A stretch of DNA of 64,000 nt from Phycisphaerae bacterium (GTDB lineage Bacteria; Planctomycetota; Phycisphaerae; Phycisphaerales; UBA1924). Below the pieces are notes generated by a model that was not told where the DNA came from, searched no databases, and saw only the letters and a list, made by a program, of their open reading frames with translations. This document shows, in pieces, positions 1-8,786 of the stretch (the first letter of the stretch is position 1; each line of letters begins with the position of its first letter). A program made the position numbers and the translations under genes. Location of the stretch: the NCBI GenBank assembly GCA_030429705.1, contig JAUIES010000002.1, positions 436,001 through 500,000 of the forward strand, read 5' to 3'.

Positions 1-1
1 A

Positions 2-76
2 GCAAGAGCTTGTGATGCCACGATAAAAGCTCGCGATGAGGAAGCAAATGCTGACGCGGCGGCTCCAAAAGCTTGA
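2..76 (+). CDS. Possible C-terminal tail of an upstream gene (partial)
   Basis: An open frame enters from the left edge and ends at TGA 74-76. It encodes about 24 residues, alanine- and charge-rich, ending in AAAPKA. Such tails are common at protein C-termini, but the fragment is too short to identify. The same DNA holds near-repeats of AAAAGCTYGAGCCGAC about 21 nt apart and an AAAAGC-GAAA-GCTTTT hairpin at 109-124, which could be a weak terminator for it. The alternative is non-coding DNA. Confidence 0.3.
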   Translation, partial: ARACDATIKARDEEANADAAAPKA

Positions 77-472
77 GCCGACCAAGCAAAAGCTCGAGCC
101 GACAGCGCAAAAGCGAAAGCTTTTCTCATCGCCGCTCGCGTTATCACGGACCCAGCAGCGGGTCTCCCCCTCGAAACTGCCGCAATATCCGCACATGATC
201 GAGCCATGTTCGATGCAATTCGCACCTGAATCGACCAATCGGCCGATTCTGCGTTCGTACCTGAGCCTTGTACCACTGCAGCTGCCTTCTGACGCTGTGG
301 CACGGACTGGTAAGTCATAAGGGGTCGGAGTCCAGTCCCAATTGTCGTGTTCGTATCGTACCCCGGATTTTAATTGTGAGCGAGCGAGCAGGGTTGATAC
401 AATCGAGGGCTCTCAAAGCGGTAGAAACGCGAAGGACAACCAGTCCTGCCATAGGTTTGCGAGGAGAGATTG
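77..472. other. Intergenic stretch before the HAF-repeat protein
   Basis: No convincing gene is seen here on either strand; the open frames lack ribosome sites and protein-like composition. The stretch holds the small AAAAGC-GAAA-GCTTTT hairpin (109-124) and a promoter candidate at 374-403. Confidence 0.5.
374..403 (+). promoter_or_regulatory. Candidate sigma-70 promoter for the HAF-repeat protein
   Basis: TTGTGA (374-379), an 18-nt spacer and TACAAT (398-403) lie about 70 nt upstream of the start codon. The -10 matches the consensus at five of six positions. Read by eye only. Confidence 0.45.
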
Positions 473-2761
473 ATGACTCGGACTTGGGGACAGAAAGTCG
501 CGTCGTGTGGAGTTTGGCTCGTGATGTGGTTTACGGGGTTCACAGTCTCCGCCACGTCGGCTCAGGACTGTTTTGGCATCGTGGACATGGGCACGATGGG
601 GGGATTTCACTCTGAAGCTCATGCTGTCTCGGCCGACGGATTCGTCGTGGTTGGGCATGTGATCACCACGTCGGGCGATAGGCACGCCTTTCGTTGGACG
701 GCGAACGAGGGCGTGCAGGACCTCGGCACGCTGGGGGGAGCCAACTCGTGGGCGAATGCTGTTTCGGCTGATGGATCTGTCGTGGTTGGGTCCTCGAACT
801 CCGCATCGGGACACGAACACGCCTTCCGCTGGACGGCGGGCGGGGGTATGCAGGACCTCGGCACGCTGGGGGGATTACACTCGGTAGCCCGTGGTGTTTC
901 GGCTGACGGATCCATCGTGGTTGGGTCCTCGAACACAGCGTCAGGCCCCGGGCATGCCTTCCGATGGACGACGGCAGGGGGCATGCAGGACCTCGGCACG
1001 TTGGCGGGGGGATCCGTATCGGACAGTCATGCTATTTCGGCCGACGGATCTGTCGTGGTTGGGTACTCGAAACCCGCATCGGGCTACGAGCATGCCTTCC
1101 GATGGACGACGGCAGGGGGCATGCAGGACCTCGGCACGCTGGGGGGAGCCAACTCGTGGGCGAATGCTGTTTCGGCTGACGGATCCGTCGTGGTTGGTCG
1201 CTCGTTCGTCTCGCCGACATACAACGCCTTTCGCTGGACGGCGGGCGGGGGTATGGAGGACCTCGGCACGCTGGTTGGATTCTGGACAGATGCTCGTGCT
1301 GTTTCGGCTAGCGGATCCGTGGTGGTTGGTCGCTCATATACCGCATCGGGCGATTACCACGCCTTCCGCTGGACCGCGAGCGGGGGTATGCAGGACCTCG
1401 GCACGCTCGAGGGAGATAACTCCTGGGCTCATGGTGTCTCGGCCGACGGATTCGTCGTGGTTGGGGGTTCGGATACCGATTCGGGCACATTCCACGCCGT
1501 TCGCTGGGGCAGCGACTCAGACGGCGACGGGCTGCTCGACTGCTGGGAGACCAACGGTATCGACATCAATGCTGACGGCATCATCGACCTCGATCTGCCC
1601 GCGATGGGCGCACGGGTAGACCGCAAGGACATCTTCGTCGAGGTTGATGCCATGGTCGGCCGTGCGCCCACCTTGGCTGAACTGCAAGGGGTCACCAACG
1701 CGTTCGATCAGGCACCTGTGCCAGCGCCCTCGAGCGGCGGCCAGGGCGGGATCGCTCTCCATATCCTGATCGACGAAACCAACATCGCACGCGCGCCTTT
1801 CCCTGGCGCGTTCACCGACTTCGACGCCATCAAGGCAGTCCGATACGGTACCGCCGCCGAGCGTGCCAACCCAAACTGGGCGAATATCAAAGCAGCTCGA
1901 GACAAATCCTTCCGCTACTGCATCTTTGCCGACACATACAGCGGCTCGAATAGTTCAGGGCTGGCCGAGTATCCCGGCAATGACTTTATGGTGACGCTCG
2001 GCGGGTGGACGCCTGCGGGCGGAACCGCCGACCAGCGGGCGGGCACCTTCATGCACGAACTCGGCCACACGCTGGGGCTGGGCCACGGCGGCTCGGACCG
2101 CACGCACTACAAACCGAACTACTACTCGGTCATGAACTACCGTTGGCAGACTCCACAGTCGAGCTACGCCAGCTTGTGGCGTCTTGACTACTCGCGCGAG
2201 GCACTCGCACCACTCAACGAGACCGCGCTCGACGAGTCGGCCAGCCTTGGCGCAACACGACCCGAGTACGCGGCCGTGCAGGTCCCCTTCACCACAACAG
2301 CCAATACTTGGGCTTGGGCAAACCTGGCAGGAGGGTTCATGGTGGATTGGAACGGCGACGGTATGACGCCGGCGGGCCAGCCAGTCGTCGCGGCCGACAT
2401 CAATCGACAGTCACCCATTGATTCGCCGGGCGCACTGACCTCGTTGACGGGTTTCAACGATTGGGCCAACCTGCGGTACGCGCTGACCGGGAATCCAAAC
2501 TTCGGCGACGGCCGAGACGAGACGACGATCGACGATGAGTTCGACCTCACGGAGTTCGAGATCAACGAACAGATCCCACCGCCACCGCCGCTCTGTGATG
2601 CAGACCTCAACAATGACGGTGTACTCGACTTCTTTGATATCCAGACGTTCCTGAACTGGTTCGCGGCGGGAGATCCACGAGCCGATTTCACTCCGGATGG
2701 CGAGTTTGACTTCTTTGATGTTCAAGCATTCCTGAATGCGTTCGCTTCAGGCTGCCCCTGA
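473..2761 (+). CDS. Secreted HAF-repeat protein with metzincin-like protease domain and C-terminal FFDVQ repeat domain
   Basis: A 762-residue exported protein. The N-terminus is a signal peptide with a likely cut after VSATSAQ. Residues of about 35-345 are seven copies of a 46-47 residue HAF (probable extracellular) repeat with the cores HAFRWT, DLGTLGG and AVSADGSVVVG. The middle part carries HELGHTLGLGH at 528-538, the HExxHxxGxxH zinc site of metzincin-type metalloproteases, so peptidase activity is plausible. The C-terminus has two FFD(I/V)Q-F-L repeats with acidic loops (NNDGVLD, TPDGEFD) and ends SGCP, like the end of the protein at 47120-48460; this resembles a dockerin/EF-hand type module. 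The start is ATG 473, with GAGGAG at 461-466; TTG 470 is also in frame. The substrate is unknown. Confidence 0.9.
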   Translation: MTRTWGQKVASCGVWLVMWFTGFTVSATSAQDCFGIVDMGTMGGFHSEAHAVSADGFVVVGHVITTSGDRHAFRWTANEGVQDLGTLGGANSWANAVSADGSVVVGSSNSASGHEHAFRWTAGGGMQDLGTLGGLHSVARGVSADGSIVVGSSNTASGPGHAFRWTTAGGMQDLGTLAGGSVSDSHAISADGSVVVGYSKPASGYEHAFRWTTAGGMQDLGTLGGANSWANAVSADGSVVVGRSFVSPTYNAFRWTAGGGMEDLGTLVGFWTDARAVSASGSVVVGRSYTASGDYHAFRWTASGGMQDLGTLEGDNSWAHGVSADGFVVVGGSDTDSGTFHAVRWGSDSDGDGLLDCWETNGIDINADGIIDLDLPAMGARVDRKDIFVEVDAMVGRAPTLAELQGVTNAFDQAPVPAPSSGGQGGIALHILIDETNIARAPFPGAFTDFDAIKAVRYGTAAERANPNWANIKAARDKSFRYCIFADTYSGSNSSGLAEYPGNDFMVTLGGWTPAGGTADQRAGTFMHELGHTLGLGHGGSDRTHYKPNYYSVMNYRWQTPQSSYASLWRLDYSREALAPLNETALDESASLGATRPEYAAVQVPFTTTANTWAWANLAGGFMVDWNGDGMTPAGQPVVAADINRQSPIDSPGALTSLTGFNDWANLRYALTGNPNFGDGRDETTIDDEFDLTEFEINEQIPPPPPLCDADLNNDGVLDFFDIQTFLNWFAAGDPRADFTPDGEFDFFDVQAFLNAFASGCP
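578..1508 (+). repeat. Tandem HAF-repeat coding units (about 138-141 bp, seven copies)
   Basis: Direct DNA repeats within the coding sequence. The units at about 730-788 and 1139-1196 are nearly identical over some 58 bases, so some copies are recent duplicates or gene-converted. Confidence 0.85.
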
Positions 2762-3124
2762 CACGCCGCAGGGGTGATATTGCAGATTGCCGTAACCGTG
2801 GCTTTGCATGACCACGAAAACGGGTCGTGCGCAGTCCGACCATGGTCATACAGGGCAATGATCGTGCATTTCACAATTGCTTCGAGTTTTGCATCCCGTG
2901 CCCGCTCTTCTAGATAAGAAACGGTCACTGCCGCTCGACTGGTCACGCGCAACATTGACCGGGCGCACATCACCGGAAATTTCAAAGTTTCTTGCCCTCG
3001 CCGTTCGATATGCACGGTCGAATGAAGCGATGGCGACATGGCCGCTCATGGACGGGTGGCTGGCGACCCATCACACCTCATGGCGGCGGCCTCGAACCCG
3101 CTGACCAATAGAAGGAGGGCCAGC
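2762..3124. other. Intergenic stretch, leader of the FN3 gene
   Basis: No gene seen. A weak promoter-like pair, TTGCAT (2889-2894) and TAGATA (2911-2916) with 16-nt spacing, would give a leader of about 200 nt for the gene at 3125. I see no clear terminator for the gene ending at 2761. Confidence 0.4.
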
Positions 3125-3805
3125 ATGGCCAAAGTGGTACCGGATAGCCGGACAGACATGATCGCATGGTTCGCCCAGCGCGCACCCATCTGGGCCGCCA
3201 ACGGCGCCAAGATCGGACTCACACCAGAACAAATCACCGCACTCGCTGGCTTTGTCAATACTGCACAAACCACCGAAGCCGCCGCGTTTGCAGCCAGAGC
3301 CGCCTCAAAAGACGCAACGGTTGTCTATCACAACGAAGCCGAAGTCCTCCGCGATTTCGGGGCCGGGCTCGTCAAGACCATCAAGGCCTATGCCGACGCG
3401 ACCGACAACCCCAATGTCTACTCGGACGCCTCCATCCCGCCGCCGGCCCCCCCGGCCCCCCTCGGACCGCCGGCCACCCCCACCGATGTGACCGCCTCGA
3501 TCAACAACGAAGGTCATGTCGAACTCAATTGGAGCGGCAGCCGAGCCGGCGGCACCTCTTTCCTCGTCGAACGAACCGTCACACCCGTCGGCGGCTCAAC
3601 CGGCGCATGGACCCTGCTCGCCAGCGTCGAAGAACGCGACTTCATCGACACCGCCGTCCCGCAAGGGCTCGCCTCCGCCCTCTACCGTATCAAAGCCCAA
3701 CGCGCCGGCGGCACGAGCGTCGCCAGCGAACCCGGCCAGGTGCTCTTCGGTACGGCCAGTGCCGGGTCCGGCCAAACGGCCAGCAACCTGAACCTCGCGG
3801 CGTAG
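3125..3805 (+). CDS. Fibronectin type III domain protein
   Basis: A 226-residue protein without an obvious signal peptide. Residues 1-100 are alanine-rich and helical (FVNTAQTTEAAAFAARAASK), followed by a conserved-looking NPNVYSDASIP turn and a proline linker. About residues 117-205 form one fibronectin type III domain (PTDVTASI, HVELNWSGS, FLVERT, ALYRIKAQ). The order helical region, PxVY motif, proline linker and FN3 domain matches a family of hypothetical proteins I recall from planctomycetes and verrucomicrobia; its role is unknown. The start is fixed by GGAGG (3114-3118), 6 nt before ATG 3125, although the frame is open from 3038. It is followed by a strong terminator. Confidence 0.85.
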   Translation: MAKVVPDSRTDMIAWFAQRAPIWAANGAKIGLTPEQITALAGFVNTAQTTEAAAFAARAASKDATVVYHNEAEVLRDFGAGLVKTIKAYADATDNPNVYSDASIPPPAPPAPLGPPATPTDVTASINNEGHVELNWSGSRAGGTSFLVERTVTPVGGSTGAWTLLASVEERDFIDTAVPQGLASALYRIKAQRAGGTSVASEPGQVLFGTASAGSGQTASNLNLAA

Positions 3806-3852
3806 AAGACGGCAAACGGCAACTGGCTTTCGGCAATGAATGCAGACATGAG

Positions 3853-3878
3853 CCCCGGGCTGTTCGCCGGGGTTTTTT
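3853..3878 (+). terminator. Rho-independent terminator after the FN3 gene
   Basis: CCCCGG and CCGGGG form a stem around an 8-nt loop and are followed directly by TTTTTT (3873-3878). Confidence 0.85.
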
Positions 3879-3934
3879 CGTGCGCCCCACGATACCGTAG
3901 AACCGAACGACCCGATCTCTCATTGGATCATCAG

Positions 3935-4252
3935 TCACCTCGAAGTTTGATCCACCACGCCCATCGACCAGCCGCATTCAGGACACACCTCGTGCGCCGC
4001 CCCACGAAGGTCATAGCCGCACTGAGGGCACACGCCGCGCGTCGCCAGATCAATCGTCTGGTTCGGATTCGGCCGCTTGAACATGGCGACCAAGCCTGAC
4101 TTCTTCAACTCGCCGACATCCATGAATGTCGACACCAACTCCCACCCCTCATCGCCGAGACGGTTCAGCACCGCATCCATCTCGAGGACATCCACCCGGT
4201 TGTTGATGATGCCGGAAAACTCGATTCGAACGGTCTTGTACTGCCATTGCAT
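3935..4252 (-). CDS. DUF4177-like protein with C-terminal zinc ribbon
   Basis: A 105-residue protein. The first 60 residues (MQWQYKTVRIEF, LNRLGDEGWELVSTF, LVAMFKRP) fit the small DUF4177 fold. The rest is a zinc ribbon with C75xxC78 and C90xxC93 in the form CPQCGYDLRG and CPECGW. The CPxCGYDLRG form is frequent in planctomycete proteins. The start at 4252 has GGAG about 9 nt upstream; the open frame runs on to 4789, but that part is a shadow of the opposite gene. It is divergent from the SPFH operon at 4376. Function unknown. Confidence 0.8.
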   Translation of the reverse strand: MQWQYKTVRIEFSGIINNRVDVLEMDAVLNRLGDEGWELVSTFMDVGELKKSGLVAMFKRPNPNQTIDLATRGVCPQCGYDLRGAAHEVCPECGWSMGVVDQTSR

Positions 4253-4375
4253 GACGGTATCTCCAAGAAAGAGGATCGCGAATGCTAGGGCCGCTCCGAA
4301 ACATGACTGCTGTGGGCTGCACCATGAAACCACACCGGCTAAACTCCGAAGAACCCAATGTCGAAAGGGGACAAC

Positions 4376-5515
4376 ATGGACTTTTGGAAAAAGCTCAAAG
4401 GCGAGCTCATCGATATCATCGAGTGGCCGGTCGAACGACCAGACACCCTCGTGTGGAAGTTCCCACGCGATAACAACGAAATCAAGAACGGCGCCCAACT
4501 GATCGTCCGCCCCGGCCAGGCCGCGGTCTTCGTCGATCAGGGCCGCGTCGCCGATGTCTTTGAACCGGGCCAGTACAAACTCTCGACCGACAACATCCCG
4601 ATCCTCTCCACGCTCAAGGGCTGGAAGTACGGATTCGAAAGCCCGTTCAAGGCCGATGTCTACTTCGTCGCGACCAACCGATTCACCGACCTCAAATGGG
4701 GCACTATGAACCCGGTCATGATCCGTGACCCCGAGTTCGGCCCGGTCCGCCTCCGTGCGTTCGGCACCTACGCGATGCAGGTCACCCACCCGAGTTCACT
4801 CATCTCAGAAGTCGCTGGCGCCGGGGCCGAGTTCACGGTCGATGGCATCATCGACCAGATGCGCAACATCGTCGTCGCCCGCTTCGTCGATGTGCTCGGC
4901 GAGAGCAAGATTCCGATTCTCGACCTCGCGGCCAGTTACGACGAACTCGGCAAGTTCCTTTCGGAACGCATCGCTCCGTCGATCGGCGAATACGGGCTCG
5001 CACTCAAGAACATCCTCGTCGAGAACATCTCGCTGCCGCCCGCCGTCGAAGAAGCACTCGACAAACGCTCGAGCATGGGGATCATCGGCGACCTCGGCAA
5101 GTACACGCAGTTCCAGACCGCCGAAGCCATCGGCGACGCCGCTCAGAATCCAGGTGGGGGCATGGGCGATGCGATGGGTCTCGGTGCCGGCTTCGCCATG
5201 GCATCGCAGATGGCGGCGACGATGGCACCCGGCGCCACCGGAGCCGCAACCGCCGGGCCGATCGGTGCCCCTCCGCCGCTGCCGCACGCGTCGCAGTACC
5301 ACATCGCGATCAACGGCCAGCAAGCCGGGCCGTTCACCGTCGACCAACTCCGCTCGCATGTTGCCAAGGGCACGATGAAGCCCGACTCGCTCGTGTGGAA
5401 GCCCGGCATGGCGGCATGGGCACCGGCATCGCAAGTCGCCGAACTCATCGCGGTCCTCAGCACCCCGCCGGAAGGTTCAGACGCACCGCCGCCCGTTCCG
5501 CCCAGTGGTTCCTGA
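4376..5515 (+). CDS. SPFH-domain protein with C-terminal GYF_2 domain (YdjI-like)
   Basis: A 379-residue protein. The N-terminus (MDFWKKLKGELIDIIEW, then DTLVWKFPRDNNEIKNGAQL) matches the B. subtilis YdjI class of SPFH proteins, called virion core protein-like in many genomes. The SPFH core covers about residues 20-250. After a glycine/methionine-rich linker, about residues 307-360 form a GYF_2 domain (GPFTVDQLRSHVAKG, LVWKPGMAAW). In B. subtilis the operon pspA-ydjGHI links this family to the envelope-stress protein PspA. No pspA is next to it here. AAGGGG (4365-4370) fixes the start at ATG 4376; ATG 4358 is in frame but has no site. The next gene follows after 9 nt and probably belongs to the same unit. 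Confidence 0.88.
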   Translation: MDFWKKLKGELIDIIEWPVERPDTLVWKFPRDNNEIKNGAQLIVRPGQAAVFVDQGRVADVFEPGQYKLSTDNIPILSTLKGWKYGFESPFKADVYFVATNRFTDLKWGTMNPVMIRDPEFGPVRLRAFGTYAMQVTHPSSLISEVAGAGAEFTVDGIIDQMRNIVVARFVDVLGESKIPILDLAASYDELGKFLSERIAPSIGEYGLALKNILVENISLPPAVEEALDKRSSMGIIGDLGKYTQFQTAEAIGDAAQNPGGGMGDAMGLGAGFAMASQMAATMAPGATGAATAGPIGAPPPLPHASQYHIAINGQQAGPFTVDQLRSHVAKGTMKPDSLVWKPGMAAWAPASQVAELIAVLSTPPEGSDAPPPVPPSGS

Positions 5516-5524
5516 TCAAAATCT

Positions 5525-6661
5525 ATGTCGGAAGCCCAGTCGGAAGCCATGTCGGAATCACCCATCGAGCAACCCTCGGCCACCGATCGCAAGTTCCCGT
5601 GCGTCAGTTGCGGGGCCGATGTGGCTTTTGCGCCCGGTGTCTCTCGCCTCAAGTGCCCCTACTGCGGCGCCGAGACCGACCTGCCCGATGTCGCCACCGA
5701 GCCGCTCGTCGAACTCGACTTCCGCGCTCAGGTCGCAGCCCTCGCCGACCGCGAGGAGACTGTCGACCAGATCTCCTCACATTGCAATACCTGCGGCGCC
5801 AATGTCCAGTTCCCGGACAATGTCACAAGTCACGCGTGCCCGTTCTGCAACTCGAACATCGTCGCGGTCGGCAAGTCCACCAAACACTTTCGACCAAAAG
5901 GGCTGCTCCCGTTCCGCATCGACCGCAATGGCACGCTCGAAGCCTACCAGACATGGATCAAGGCCCGATGGTTTGCCCCAAATGATCTGAAGAAGAAAGC
6001 CCGAGTCGATGCCCGCCTGACCGGTGTGTACATCCCCTACTGGACCTACGACAGCAATGTCACCACCGACTACCGCGGACAGCGCGGCGAACACTACTGG
6101 GTGACCGAGCACTACACCGACAGCAACGGCAACCGCCAGTCCCGCCAGGTTCGCAAGACCCGTTGGTACCCGGCCTCGGGTCGCGTGTACGACACCTTCG
6201 ACGACCTGCTCGTCATTGCTTCGCAGACGCTTGAACGCAAGAAACTCGCCAAACTTGAACCATGGGACATTGGCGACATCGAACCCTACCGCGACGAATA
6301 TCTCGCCGGGTTCCGCTCAGAGAGTTACACCATTGATGTCATTGACGGGTTTGGTCGCGCCCAACAACTCATGGAGCCCATTATCCGTAACACCATCTGC
6401 GCCGATATCGGTGGCGACGAACAACGCATCAGCCACATGACCCCGCACTACAACGACATCACCTTCAAGCACATCTTGCTTCCGGTCTGGATCATGGCGT
6501 ATCAGTATCGATCAAAGACATTCCAGGTCATCGTGAACGCCCGCACCGGCGAAGTCATCGGTGATCGACCCTATTCTTGGGTCAAAATCACCGGTTTGGT
6601 CTTGACCATCCTCGCCATTATTGCCGCTGTTGCGATCGGTGTCGCCATCAAGAACGGATAA
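5525..6661 (+). CDS. Double zinc-ribbon, single-TM membrane protein (YdjG-like)
   Basis: A 378-residue protein. Cysteine pairs at C26/C29 with C44/C47 (CVSCG, CPYCG) and again in CNTCG with CPFCN form two rubredoxin/TFIIB-like zinc ribbons. A soluble middle part (YIPYWTYDSNVTTDYRGQRG) follows, and the C-terminus is one transmembrane helix (about 353-375, ITGLVLTILAIIAAVAIGVA). In B. subtilis the zinc-ribbon membrane protein YdjG sits with SPFH protein YdjI and helps recruit it; the pairing here suggests the same partnership. ATG 5525 has no clear ribosome site; ATG 5549 is an alternative start. Confidence 0.83.
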   Translation: MSEAQSEAMSESPIEQPSATDRKFPCVSCGADVAFAPGVSRLKCPYCGAETDLPDVATEPLVELDFRAQVAALADREETVDQISSHCNTCGANVQFPDNVTSHACPFCNSNIVAVGKSTKHFRPKGLLPFRIDRNGTLEAYQTWIKARWFAPNDLKKKARVDARLTGVYIPYWTYDSNVTTDYRGQRGEHYWVTEHYTDSNGNRQSRQVRKTRWYPASGRVYDTFDDLLVIASQTLERKKLAKLEPWDIGDIEPYRDEYLAGFRSESYTIDVIDGFGRAQQLMEPIIRNTICADIGGDEQRISHMTPHYNDITFKHILLPVWIMAYQYRSKTFQVIVNARTGEVIGDRPYSWVKITGLVLTILAIIAAVAIGVAIKNG

Positions 6662-7898
6662 CATCGCCGATTTGTTCAGCCGCCGATCGCATCTCCGCTC
6701 GCGTCATCAGCACATCCGGACACAGCCGAATGTACCCCCCCTGTCCAGATGGACAAGGACGGCCGTCCGCGATCACGCCAACATCCGCCAGCCGACGGCA
6801 GTCACGCTTGACATCTTCAGTCAGCACAAGCAGGAATGCCCCGCGTGGCTCGATCAGTCGCGTCGGCACACCAACCCGGTCAAGTTCCGTCGCGAGGTAC
6901 GCTTGCTGTTCATCGTTGTACGCTGCAAGTCGATCAACGCCAATCGCCAAGAGCAACTGCTGCCCCGATCGCGCCTGATAGAACGGCAAGATTGCGGGCG
7001 TTGATTCCAACCACGCATCGCCCTCAGCACCGCGACGGACTGATTCGCCGCGCGCAAAACCAAAAGGGTCTTTGCGAGCAAACCACCCTGTATCAAGTGT
7101 CATCAATCGACTATCAGCCCCCAGGTGCCTCGGGTGAATCGCCAGCCAGCACGCACCAGTTCCCCCGCGCGCGTACTTGTAAGAACCACCTATCATGAAG
7201 TCAGCATCCGCAGCGACCGATTCGATCGGCACCGCACCCGCCGCGTGATACGCATCCAGAACAACAAGCGTGCCACACTCGTTTGCTCGTGTGATAATCT
7301 CATCGAGTCCGGTGAGGCTTTGCCCAGTTGCGTAGAACACAAGGCTGACGACGACAATATCTGTTTCGTCAGTTATCTCTTTAGTGATTGCAGCACTATC
7401 AAAAAGGCCGGTTGAGCCGGGCTTGACCCAAGTTAAGCGTGCCCGATCCTGCGCAGCATAACTTCGCAGAATGAAATCAATGGAGTCAAACTCACCTTGC
7501 GTTGCGACAATATTTGGCTGCGTCGTTGGAAGTGCGTTCAGGACTGCACGCAGCCCTTGCCCGGCGCTCGTCTTCGGCACCACAGCCCGTCCGTCCGGCC
7601 ACCCGACGATGGATGCGGTCCGTGCGCGGAACGCCTGCATTTCTTCGAGCCACGGCCCCCACGCTCCATCCAGATCTTGATACCAAAGATCCATCGCCTC
7701 AGCAACATCAACCGCAGCCTGATCCATCGGTCGGCCAAGCGAGTGATTGGCGAGGTAGATGCCCTCTCGCTGCAACACACGCGAAAACAATGGATGCAAC
7801 GAGCGGACGACACGCTCTTCGGTCAATGGGCCGCTGCCAATTTGATCGATGATCGATGTCAGAAACGCTGGGCACGCGTGTTGTTGTATCGCAGTCAT
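6648..7898 (-). CDS. kynU: Kynureninase-type PLP enzyme (aminotransferase class V fold)
   Basis: A 416-residue fold-type I PLP enzyme, the usual kynureninase length. Visible features are the N-terminal IYLANHSLGRP (kynureninases have a NSLG motif here), LDAYHAAGAVPIE with D215 for the PLP ring nitrogen, and GGSYKYARGG with the likely PLP lysine K241. Kynureninase splits kynurenine or 3-hydroxykynurenine to anthranilates and alanine. The dioxygenase directly upstream makes N-formylkynurenine, which supports the call. ATG 7898 starts one base after the dioxygenase TGA (7902-7900). Its 3' end overlaps the tail of the convergent zinc-ribbon gene by 14 nt. No kynurenine formamidase is seen nearby. 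Another class V aminotransferase-like role cannot be fully excluded. Confidence 0.82.
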   Translation of the reverse strand: MTAIQQHACPAFLTSIIDQIGSGPLTEERVVRSLHPLFSRVLQREGIYLANHSLGRPMDQAAVDVAEAMDLWYQDLDGAWGPWLEEMQAFRARTASIVGWPDGRAVVPKTSAGQGLRAVLNALPTTQPNIVATQGEFDSIDFILRSYAAQDRARLTWVKPGSTGLFDSAAITKEITDETDIVVVSLVFYATGQSLTGLDEIITRANECGTLVVLDAYHAAGAVPIESVAADADFMIGGSYKYARGGTGACWLAIHPRHLGADSRLMTLDTGWFARKDPFGFARGESVRRGAEGDAWLESTPAILPFYQARSGQQLLLAIGVDRLAAYNDEQQAYLATELDRVGVPTRLIEPRGAFLLVLTEDVKRDCRRLADVGVIADGRPCPSGQGGYIRLCPDVLMTRAEMRSAAEQIGDVIRS

Positions 7899-7899
7899 C

Positions 7900-8772
7900 T
7901 CAAAGTTCCGTCCGTACATCCCAAAGTTCCGGGAACATCGTTTGATCGACAATTTTCTTGAGGAACGGCACGCCCGGCGTCCCCCCCGTCCCCTGCTTGA
8001 ACCCGATGATTCGTTGAACCACTTTCAAATGCCGAAACCGCCAAATGCTGAACGCTTCCTCGACATCAACAAGACACTCGCACATCTGATACGCATCCCA
8101 GTGATCGTGCCGATTGGTGTAGATCGTCTTGAACACTTGGGTGATACGAGGGTCCTGCTGGTGTGGTTTGGAAAAGTCTCGGTCGATGGCATCCGATGGA
8201 ATCGGCAGCCCGCGACGCGAGAGATAGAGCAAAAACTCCTCATAAATACTGGGCGATATGAGTGCTGCTTGCAGGTCGGCGTGCGCCTCGGCATTCATTT
8301 CATGCAGCCGAAGCATGCCCGCGTTCTTATTGCCCAGCATGAACTCAACGAGACGATACTGGTAACTCTGAAATCCGCTCGCAGACCCGAACACGCCGCG
8401 AAACTCGAGGTACTCGCTTGGAGTCAATGTTGCGAGTACGCTCCATTGCTGAGCCACAGTCGTTTGAATCTGTTTGACGCGTGCGAGCACCTTGAAACAT
8501 GGCTGCAACTCATCGCGTCGGATCGCCTCCATCGCCAGGCGCATCTCATGAATGACAAGTTTGAACCAGAGTTCTGTCGTTTGGTGTTGGATAATGAACA
8601 ACATCTCGTCATGATGCGCCGGTTCACTGAGCGGGTGTTGTGCGTTGAGCAGCGAATTGAGATGTAGGTAACTGCCGTAGTTCACACCCTCGCCCGTGCC
8701 ATCGCCACCATGACCGAGCGGGCATCCACTGGACGAAGAACCTTCGTTGTCGTTCGCGTGTGACTGAGACAT
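7900..8772 (-). CDS. kynA: Tryptophan 2,3-dioxygenase
   Basis: A 290-residue haem dioxygenase that opens the indole ring of tryptophan to N-formylkynurenine. Family motifs are all visible: [44 protein letters not shown], and [22 protein letters not shown] with the proximal haem histidine in RFRHL. The start ATG 8772 has GGAGG about 10 nt upstream; the longer open frame upstream is the queG tail read in another frame. It lies 14 nt after queG and 1 nt before kynU, so the three are probably one transcript. Confidence 0.95.
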   Translation of the reverse strand: MSQSHANDNEGSSSSGCPLGHGGDGTGEGVNYGSYLHLNSLLNAQHPLSEPAHHDEMLFIIQHQTTELWFKLVIHEMRLAMEAIRRDELQPCFKVLARVKQIQTTVAQQWSVLATLTPSEYLEFRGVFGSASGFQSYQYRLVEFMLGNKNAGMLRLHEMNAEAHADLQAALISPSIYEEFLLYLSRRGLPIPSDAIDRDFSKPHQQDPRITQVFKTIYTNRHDHWDAYQMCECLVDVEEAFSIWRFRHLKVVQRIIGFKQGTGGTPGVPFLKKIVDQTMFPELWDVRTEL

Positions 8773-8786
8773 GGCGTAACCCCCTC

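Noticed and set aside
36-320. 94-residue frame with repeated KLEPT segments
   Set aside because: The repeat comes from DNA repeats of about 21 nt; no ribosome site, and the rest has no protein-like pattern.
578-1508. Regular repeats considered as a CRISPR array
   Set aside because: The period is about 140 bp and the frame stays open throughout with HAF protein repeats.
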